Shown: piece after piece, positions 56,922 to 64,000 of the stretch
Layout: every line of letters starts with the position of its first letter
How positions within the stretch are numbered: position 1 is the stretch's first letter
Assembly: GCF_033568475.1 (NCBI RefSeq)
Contig: NC_133123.1
Span: 131,846,930-131,910,929, forward strand
DNA from: Henckelia pumila
Lineage: Eukaryota; Streptophyta; Magnoliopsida; Lamiales; Gesneriaceae
Direction of reading: 5' to 3'
Length of the DNA: 64,000 nt
Notes under the pieces: generated by a model
Database searches by the model: none
The model's input: the letters and a program-made list of their open reading frames with translations, nothing else
Told to the model about the DNA's origin: nothing
Program-made: the position numbers and the translations under genes

Positions 56922-58076
56922 CTTAATGAAATACTGAAAAGAAACAGACAATAATCAGTGATTGTTTAATTAATTTACTAAGACATAAAATAAGGCAAAA
57001 TTTATTTTATGAATCTCACTCCCACTATTTTAACGATTTCACTACCCTCTAGTGAAAACGAAAAACATTTTCTTTAGTGGGAACATGGAGTCCAATTGAC
57101 AAACTATAGTCCCGAATAATATCAGTCAACCATAATTTTCAAAAGGTAGAGCCCAATTGCTTCCAAAGCAACCTCCATGTTTTTACCTCATGTCCAATAA
57201 GGGCCCAATAATATGATGCCATTTATTGTGACACGTCAAGATGACCCATCAATATTAAGTTGTGATGGACGGTCGCCATGTGGATCCCCAATAATATGAG
57301 CCAATCCCATGGGAGTTCCACCCAACTTACAATATGTGTCGATCCAATGTACAGCTTTCCGACGAACGAGCCCCCCAATATTATGAGCCGGACTGTATCC
57401 GCGGGTAGCATCTCATACATTGATCGTTGATGGAAGGTAGGAACATTTAAACAATATTTAAATTCCCTTTTATTTATCTTGATATCAATTTTAAATCATA
57501 TTTAAAATGAGGGATTTTAATTTCGAAAATTTGTCTCATCATTTAAAATTTGTATGCTTGCGGGATTCATACAATTTAGTCTAAACATGCATACAACAAT
57601 AATATCATATATTATTTTAGGATGGTCGATTCCATTACTAATCGATCCGTGGTTGTCAATCACGAGTCTAAGTCCAATCCTAGGTAATATGCAAGTATGC
57701 AATGCAATCCTATTACATTGAGCTTTCAATTTACATTTCTTCGGTCTTTATTGTCTGATGGGCCCACCTTTGTCTTCAAATCTTCATCTCCCACTAAGTC
57801 TAAAATTTACAATAAATTTCGATGACAAGCAGGGGATACATATTTAAGGGTTGGAAACGGGCCATAAACCAAGCCCACTTTTATTACATATGACAATTCA
57901 TATTGGGCAATAAACCAGGCCCATTAATAAATCCAATAACAATAATTAAAACCAAATGTAAACAACCTAACATACACCTATAATATTGGTCATGGCAATC
58001 GATCATCCTTATCCAATAATATTTAATTCAAAAATTAATTTATTGGATATCATGCAATGGCAATAAATATAAATAG

Positions 58077-58220
58077 ATAAAATCATATTTCATACATAAA
58101 ATCTTATTTTATATATAAAATCATATTTTATATATAAAATCATATTTTATCTAGTTTATCCATAAAATCATATTTTACATATAAAATCCAATTTTATACA
58201 TAAAATCATATTTTATTATC
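58077..58220. repeat. AT-rich tandem array in CopA-2 leader
   Basis: About seven or eight imperfect units of ATAAAATCATATTTTATAT, roughly 17-27 bp each, some with an inserted CTAGTTTATCC or CAATTTTAC. Each unit is close to self-complementary. Confidence 0.85.
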
Positions 58221-58442
58221 AATTGTACCAAAATTATTAATTTTATAAAATCTAATTTAATGGATAAAATTTATAAATTTTCCAAAAATTCAAATTTATC
58301 CAAAAATCAATTATTAAAATTTCGGACTCAAACAATTTGATCTGATGCCTCGTAGACCAATCAAAAACAATTTTCAATCGGACCAAAAACTAAAATTTCA
58401 AAAATTTCAAAAAATCAAAAAATTAAATTTTAAAATTTTCGG

Positions 58443-58556
58443 ACTGCCCGGGACAATCCCGGGCAGCCCGGCCTCCTCGTGGGACAGGGCTGCCCACGTG
58501 GAGGTGGGCAGCCAATCGCTGCCCTGGGCAGCGACACTCGCTGCCCGATTGCCCTG
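58443..58556. repeat. GC-rich inverted-repeat island in CopA-2 leader
   Basis: CTGCCC and GGGCAG words alternate about nine times (for example CTGCCCGGG at 58445, GGGCTGCCC at 58487, GGGCAGCGACACTCGCTGCCC near 58525), within otherwise very AT-rich DNA. It lies 90-220 bases after the primer site in the RNA sense and would fold into strong stems. Confidence 0.85.
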
Positions 58557-58642
58557 GAATTTAATTTAAAATTTTCGTTTTATTTTTCTGAAAAATCGAG
58601 GCTGGTACAATCGAATAAATTTTAATCGTAAAATCCGAGAAC

Positions 58643-58660
58643 AACCTGGCTCTGATACCA
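58643..58660 (-). other. CopA-2 primer-binding site (initiator tRNA-Met)
   Basis: Read on the - strand this is TGGTATCAGAGCCAGGTT, one base after the end of the 5' LTR. The match to the methionine initiator tRNA runs beyond the usual 12 bases. Confidence 0.92.
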
Positions 58661-58661
58661 C

Positions 58662-60502
58662 TGTTGGAACACTGTCGTTCTTCGGATCGAAAAATAAAGT
58701 GATACCCGGTGCAACGAAAGTTTTAAAATTTTTATATGGAACGATTCCATATGGGTATCAAATTCCTACGATTAAAATTGATAACATAAAATTTAAACAA
58801 TGTAAATTTTACCTTAAAATCTCGAAACGAAATAATGGACACCAACAGATTAAACTGCTCTTGTTGTATATCTCAGGAACTGATGAACGAACGTTTCTTC
58901 AATCAAGTCCACGAACAGAAGTTTAATCCCTCTGATAGACTGCACTAGAAAGTCTATCAGAAGTTTCTACGAAGAGAAATAACAGATTTGATCTGTTAAA
59001 TCAGACTGCAAATTCAGAAATTTGCAGAATGAATTTTTGAACACAGTAGGGGAGAGGGGCGGCCGAAAACCCTAAGAGAGGAGGCTCTAGTTTTTCGAAA
59101 ATTATGCCTGTGATTGTTTCAATTTCTGTACTGCAATAACTTATTTATAATGGGGGCTGCTAACAGCTTAGGGCCCATTAGTCATAAGTTCAAGCCTGAC
59201 AAGCAAAGCCCGCATGTTCAGAAATTAATATAAAATTCATCGTGACTCAGATTGATAAACCGATTTCACCAATGTGCACAGAAACCATTTCTGCATCTTT
59301 TAAAGTCAATACAAATTTTCTGAATCCGAATTCAGTGGTTTCCAAAAATGTCCATCAATATGTCATTTTAGGAAATTTTACTCCCTCTACTTTTAAATAA
59401 GAAGTCCTACTTCTTTATCCACTAAATTTAACTCTTTAAATTTAATTATCTCAACGGGGATTAGAAATCCATTACTTGTGTGACCCTCAATGGTTCAGGG
59501 ATACAGCTAGCCGTGGGCTCACAACTCCTTGTGACTCGGAACAACAATTTCCGACTTGCCCATCGAATCATGGTAAGAGCGTCTAGCAACATCGCCCCAT
59601 GATTCCCTAGGTATCACTGATAGTGCCTGCAAGAACCAGTAGATTTTGGTTAGCGCACAGTACGGTCCCTTCAACCATATATCCCGATCGAATCAACAAC
59701 CATTGGTAAATCGAGAGTCGTTCGAGATTCAATAACTATGCAATGCATCTTGAAGATCAAATAGTGACATCGCATGTGCTACTAAGAAACCATTTCTTAA
59801 AGCACATCATGTACTCTGGCCAGAGTTTTGTCACACTAATATCTCCTCAGATTGCATAGGATATCCACACTCGCAAGTGTGCGGTGAATCCTTGACAAGA
59901 AAGCATCGACTCCTATATGTGTCGTAACTGTACCCAATCCCGACACCTAATGACCCTAATAGAGTCGGTAAACGAGTCAAAGCACAGTACTAGCATATAG
60001 AGTCTCAATGATGTTTCAAGTAATAAGGACTAATGGTGTACAACCAAAACCGCGGACTATATCCACTCGATAAGTGATAACCACTTGGAAAGTCCGAATA
60101 GGGTAGTTCGATAATTCATCATATGAATATCCATTTGCATGCTTCGAACATCTCTATGTTCCATACCAATGAAACATGGTACTCGGCATCGCAAATGCTA
60201 GTTTCAATCTCGAGCGATCCTTATCCTTATTTGTGGACGGCTCAATTGACTAGGAACTATTTAGAATATACAGTGAACATAAGATGTGTTTCATGATAGT
60301 GATCTCTCTATATTCACAATCTCATCTTACTTTAGTATATTCAAGGTCTTTATCAAAATAGCAATAGTATATCATTATATAATAATAAGATAAAGTGAAC
60401 GCCATTTAAAGAACGTATATTATATTAAACAAAGATTATTTACAAAAAGAGACTCTCAAAGCCCTTAGCCACAAGTTGGCTAACGGGGCATCAACTCTTT
60501 CA
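58662..60502 (-). repeat. CopA-2 5' LTR (1841 bp)
   Basis: Intact LTR; on the - strand it starts TGAAAGAGTTGATGCCC and ends CCAACA. TATA box at about 59141-59150 (complement). It differs from the split 3' LTR at roughly 2% of positions, so CopA-2 inserted well before GypC. Confidence 0.95.
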
Positions 60503-60998
60503 GTCTTGTGATCTAGAAGCATCAAACCTTAGAACTTGTTGGTTTTGGAATGCATGTATGAAACTTGAGATAGTTTATGTCGTTTATCGTTATTTAGCGA
60601 CTTGTTCGTTGTAACAAATACATGTATAGATGTTTGAGACCTTGTTTATGTTTATATGAATGATTTAGACCTTATATATCATGTTTTGGGTCGAATTTGA
60701 TGGATTGGAATCGATTGAAAGGATCAATGTTGATGACAAAAGAACAGAGCAGTTTTTCTGCCCAAAATGCGCCCACGCGGCATAAAACTATCGCCCGAGC
60801 GCAGCCTGGAGCTCAGCCTACTGTTTTGGAAAAAAAACAGGGGCGCCTGGGCGGTTGTTTTTGACCGCCCGTCCCCACCCCCTTTTTGAAAAAAAAAAAA
60901 AACTTTCTTGATCCTTATTCTTTCCTTATTAGATTAATGATGCTTATTCATTAATTACCCCTTAAGATTTGAGATTAGCAATCCGAGGCCCCACAACA
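60503..60998 (+). repeat. GypA right LTR, second part
   Basis: It begins with the target duplicate GTCTT (60503-60507), then matches the left LTR from about 25598 (GATCTAGAAGCATCAAACC) to its end CCCCACAACA. Two bases GG follow at 60999-61000, as they do after the left LTR. Confidence 0.93.
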
Positions 60999-61000
60999 GG

Positions 61001-61100
61001 TGAGAAATATATTGCAATAGTAAACGAGGACTTGTGTGACTTGAGAAGAAAATTTATCAATTGAAATAAATAACTAAAAAATCTACAACAAAAAATTCAG
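61001..61100. other. Downstream flank of the CACTA transposase gene
   Basis: AT-rich sequence after the transposase stop. No CACTA terminal repeat (CACTACAA type) is visible before GypA begins, so the end of the transposon is missing. Confidence 0.5.
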
Positions 61101-62694
61101 TCATGTCTCAGTGACATCAATTCCCTCACACTCATTCCTTGAGTACGGTTCTTTCTCATTAACATTAATCTCAATTTGAGACACATCAAGAGGTGTTGAT
61201 GTCGTATAGGCATCTTCTTCAGCGACATTCATGTTATGAATATCCCGAGGCGGCGCTTTTAGCAACACATACCAATTTGATTCATCACTGTCCCGGGAAT
61301 AGAATACTTGCTTTGCTTTGGATGCTAAAATGAAAGGATCGCTTTCAAAAGATTTTATTCCTTGGTGTAGGTTGACCAATGTAAAATCATCCTCCATCTT
61401 GATACCAGTTTCATTATTGGCCCAATCACACCTAAAAACAGGCACTGTGAAAGAGTAGTAGTGTAGTAAAACTATATCCTGTATAACCCCATAGTATGAT
61501 AGTCTTCCTACTGTTTGTGAATCAGCAGTAGAACTAGATTGACAAATAGTATCATCTTCAATTAAAACACCGTTGTCTTATGTCGACCTTCCAACATCAA
61601 TTGTGTGGAACCGCTGTCCATTTATAACATAACCCATATAAGATGTAACATGCTTTCTCGAACCATGTGCGAGCCATCGAAGTCGCTCTGAAGAGTTAAC
61701 AGAAACATGTTTTGATAACCATTCAGCAAATGTTTCCATATGTTGCTTCTGTAACAATGCTTCACTACTTAATAGACAATGATCTGTTTGTTTAAGCTCT
61801 TCAATGTGCATCCTATTTAAAATCATTGAAATGAGATCTTATAATATACGTGATATGTAAAAGATCATGATTGATATAGTATGAAATTAACTACACTCAC
61901 TGTAAGTAAGGTTCAACTTCTGCAGTATTGAACAACACGTATCGATGTGCGGCTTGCAACATGTGATCTTCCAAAATCTTTTCTTTTCCTTGAGAAATTG
62001 GGCGACCTTCAACTAATCCATTTTCAAAATCATCATTCCGATTGGGACGAACACCAATGTTAGCAGCCTTTTTTATATAAGCACTACAAAATATCATTTG
62101 TTCCTCTGCGAGGTAACACTCAGCTATGCAACCTTCTGGCCTCGCTCGGTTCTTCACATAACCTTTTAGTGTTTTCATGAATCTAAATGACAAAGAAAAA
62201 TTCACGTAAAATAAGTGTTGATAGCAAAATCTAAATATAATTTATAATATAAAATAAAATATGTCAAAATATAAATGAATATTTCTTACCTTTCAAATGG
62301 ATACATATAGCGGAATTGGACTGGCCCACACAAGCGAGCCTCTCTGGCTAAATGAATTGTCAAATGAACAGAGATAGTAAAGAAAGCGGGTGGAAAATAT
62401 CTCTCCAACATACATAAAATTTCAGCAATATTCTCCTCAAGTTGTTCTAAACGGTTTCTATCTAAAACTCTTTGACACAACTCATTGTAAAATGCACACA
62501 GCAGAAATATAGCATTACGTGGACCTTTCGCTAGAAGATTTCTCAATGCCACTGATAGCAATTGTTGCATTAGAACATGACAATCATGAGATTTCAGTCC
62601 AATAAGCTTATGCTCTTCTAAAGAAACACAATTCCCAATATTTGAGCTATAGCCATCAGGTAACTTTATTTTCTTCAATCTCGAACAAAATACA
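61101..62694 (-). pseudogene. CACTA (En/Spm) TNP2 transposase, 3' exons
   Basis: Three exons on the - strand. 62694-62290: KLPDGYSSNIG, LKSHDCHVLMQQLL, ERYFPPAFFTISVHLTIHL, GPVQFRYMYPFER (DUF4218 region). 62182-61901: FMKTLKGYVKNRARPEG, IAECYLAEEQMIF. 61812-61101: MHIEELKQ, FAEWLSKHV, YVINGQRFHT, LSYYGVIQDIV, FRCDWANNETGIK, DPFILASKAKQVFYSRD (DUF4216). The two introns (62183-62289 and 61813-61900) have GT-AG borders and keep frame. A TAA at 61578-61580 breaks the last exon. The 5' part, with the catalytic domain, is cut off by the LTR at 62695. TNP2 is the transposase that cuts CACTA ends. Confidence 0.92.
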
Positions 62695-64000
62695 TGAAAG
62701 AGTGGGTTGCCCGGTTAGCCAACTTGTGGCTAAGGGCTTTTATGACTCTATGTATAAACAATCTTTGTTTAATATAATTTACATTCATTAATGGCATTTT
62801 CTTTGTCTTTCTTCATATTGTTATATTGTGATATACTATTGTTGTTTTGATAAAGACCTTGAATATACTATAGTGTAAGTAAGATGAGATAGTGAATAAA
62901 GAGAGATCACTATTATGAAACACATCTTATAGTCACTGTATATTCTAAACAGTTCCTAGTCAATTGAGCCGTCCGCTAATAAGGATAAGGATCGCTCGAG
63001 ATTGAGACTAGCATTTGTGATGCCAAGTACCATGTTTCATTGGTAATGGACATGGAGATGTTCAAAGCATGCAAATGGATATTCATATGATGAATGATCG
63101 AACTACCATATTTGGACTTTCCAAGTGGTTATCACTTATCGAGTGGATAAAGTCCGCGGTTTTGGTTGTACACCATTAGTCCTTACTACTTGAAACATCA
63201 TTGAGACTCTATATGCTAGTACTGTACTTTGACTTATTTACCGACTCTATTGGGGTCATCAGGTGTCGGGATTGGGTACAGTTACAACATATATAGGAGT
63301 CGATGCTTTGGTGTCAAGGATTCACCACATACTTGCGAGTGTGGATATCCTATGCGATCTGAGGAGATATTAGTGTGACAAATCTCTGGCCAGAGTACAT
63401 GATGTGCTTTAAGAAATGGTTTCCTAGTAGCACATGCGATGTCACTATTTGATCTTCAAGATGAATTGCATAGTTGTCGAATCTCGAACGACTCTCGATG
63501 TACCAATGGTTGTTGATTCGATCGGGATATATGGATGAAGGGACCGTACTGTACGCTAACAAAAATCTACTGGTTCTTGCAGGCACTATCAGTGATACCT
63601 AGGGAATCATGGGGCAATGTTGCTAGACGCTCTTACCATGATTCAATGGGTAAGTCGGAAATTGTTGTTCCGAGTCACAAGGAGTTGTGAGCCCACGACT
63701 AGCTATATCCCTGAACCATTGAGGGTCACACAAGTAATGGATTACTAAACCCCGTTGAGATAGTTAAATTTAAAGAGTTAAATTTAATGAAAGAGAAGTT
63801 GGACTTCTTAACTAAAGGGAGTGGAATTTCCTAAAAAGACATAGGGATGGATATTTTTGGAAATCACTGAATTCGGATTCAGAAAAATTATCTTGACTTT
63901 AAAAGATGCATAAATGGTTTCTGTGCACATTGGTAAAATCAGTTTATCAATCGGAGTCACGATTAATTTTATATTAATTTCTATAATAAGAGGCTTGGCT
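62695..64000 (+). repeat. CopA-3 LTR, + strand, running off the window
   Basis: It starts TGAAAGAGTGGGTTGCCC within the CACTA exon and follows the CopA-1 LTR (2634 to about 3940) to the window edge. The flanking five bases are ATACA (62690-62694). It cannot be told whether this is a 5' LTR, a 3' LTR or a solo LTR. It differs from the other three CopA LTR sequences by more than they do within CopA-2. Confidence 0.93.

Larger units (their letters stand above)
56922..58642 (-). other. CopA-2 leader (5' untranslated region)
   Basis: About 1.7 kb between the primer site and the gag ATG, without coding sequence. It holds three notable structures: a degenerate repeat with CCAATAATATGA every 80-95 bases (57112-57390), an AT-rich tandem array (58077-58220) and a GC-rich island of CTGCCC/GGGCAG words (58443-58556). 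Packaging and dimerisation signals would be expected in this part of the RNA. Confidence 0.8.
42264..60502 (-). mobile_element. CopA-2, copia element on - strand, interrupted twice
   Basis: The 5' LTR is at 58662-60502, the interior 51405-58661, and the 3' LTR is split as 49934-51404 plus 42264-42637. The target duplication GTCTT flanks the whole (42259-42263 and 60503-60507), inside the GypA right LTR. Its own length without insertions is about 9.4 kb. GypC cuts its 3' LTR and solo LTR-2 cuts its pol. It is very close to CopA-1 in pol. Confidence 0.95.
24067..61000 (+). mobile_element. GypA, Ty3/gypsy chromovirus whose ends are now 37 kb apart
   Basis: The left LTR is 24067-26088, the internal region 26089-40737 (minus GypB), and the right LTR 40738-42263 plus 60503-60998 (split by CopA-2). 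Bases TGAGA (24062-24066) recur at 61001-61005, as a target duplication would, if two extra bases GG at 60999-61000 belong to the element. The polyprotein order PR-RT-RNase H-integrase-chromodomain-like tail places it in the Tekay/Del group. It is inactive: one frameshift, at least five stops, and a gag region that is tandemly duplicated. Confidence 0.88.

Noticed and set aside
58077..58220. CRISPR-like array (repeated AT-rich units in the CopA-2 leader)
   Set aside because: Units are contiguous and degenerate without unique spacers, and the DNA is plant nuclear.
1..64000. tRNA or rRNA genes
   Set aside because: TGGTATCAGAGC and TGGCGCCGTTGCC words are primer sites next to LTRs; no cloverleaf sequence was recognised around them.

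Overview
This is nuclear DNA of a flowering plant, most likely a eudicot. It is a deep nest of transposable elements with no complete host gene. The evidence is Ty1/copia and Ty3/gypsy LTR retrotransposons with long LTRs (1.07-2.1 kb), a chromovirus-type tail on the gypsy polyproteins, plant-type CACTA and hAT transposase remains, and one broken plant FAD-monooxygenase gene. The species cannot be named from the sequence. Element labels below (CopA, CopS, CopT, GypA, GypB, GypC, AthN) are local to this annotation.

Layout. 1-4498: 3' part of a copia element (CopA-1, + strand; pol open to the window edge, then its 3' LTR). 4499-6199: part of a gypsy-type LTR on the - strand with two hairpins. 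6200-7105: 3' part of a GypC-like LTR. 7106-10661: a decayed hAT transposon split by a solo LTR (9271-10339). About 10662-22527: a SIRE/Maximus-type copia element (CopS, - strand) lacking its 5' part, with decayed pol but an open 715-codon third ORF. Inside it lies a complete 5.1-kb gag-only Athila-like element (AthN, 16356-21464). 22528-23406: four exons of a monooxygenase gene. 23605-24066: a copia RT scrap (CopT).

24067-61000 is one old gypsy chromovirus (GypA) whose two ends are now 37 kb apart. A 677-bp tandem duplication arose in its gag region, and GypB (27171-36148) inserted in the second copy. CopA-2 (42264-60502, - strand) inserted in its right LTR. CopA-2 was in turn hit by GypC (42638-49933, in its 3' LTR) and by a second solo LTR (52009-53591, in pol). 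61101-62694 is the 3' half of a CACTA TNP2 transposase gene, interrupted by another CopA LTR (62695 to the window end).

Most junctions are confirmed by 5-bp target duplications: GAGAC for AthN, ACTTT for GypB, GTCTT for CopA-2, GAATT for GypC, GGCTT for solo LTR-2. GypA has TGAGA, with two extra bases at its right end. GypC is the youngest insertion: its two 1340-bp LTRs differ at only five positions and its frame has a single in-frame stop. The older gypsy polyproteins are broken, and the stops whose ancestral codon can be inferred are mostly C-to-T or G-to-A changes.

The least expected structure is a 38-40-bp double-dyad motif found 11 times across CopS, in LTR, non-coding and coding parts alike, and not seen in the element nested inside it. 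One copy lies at the junction with the monooxygenase fragment.
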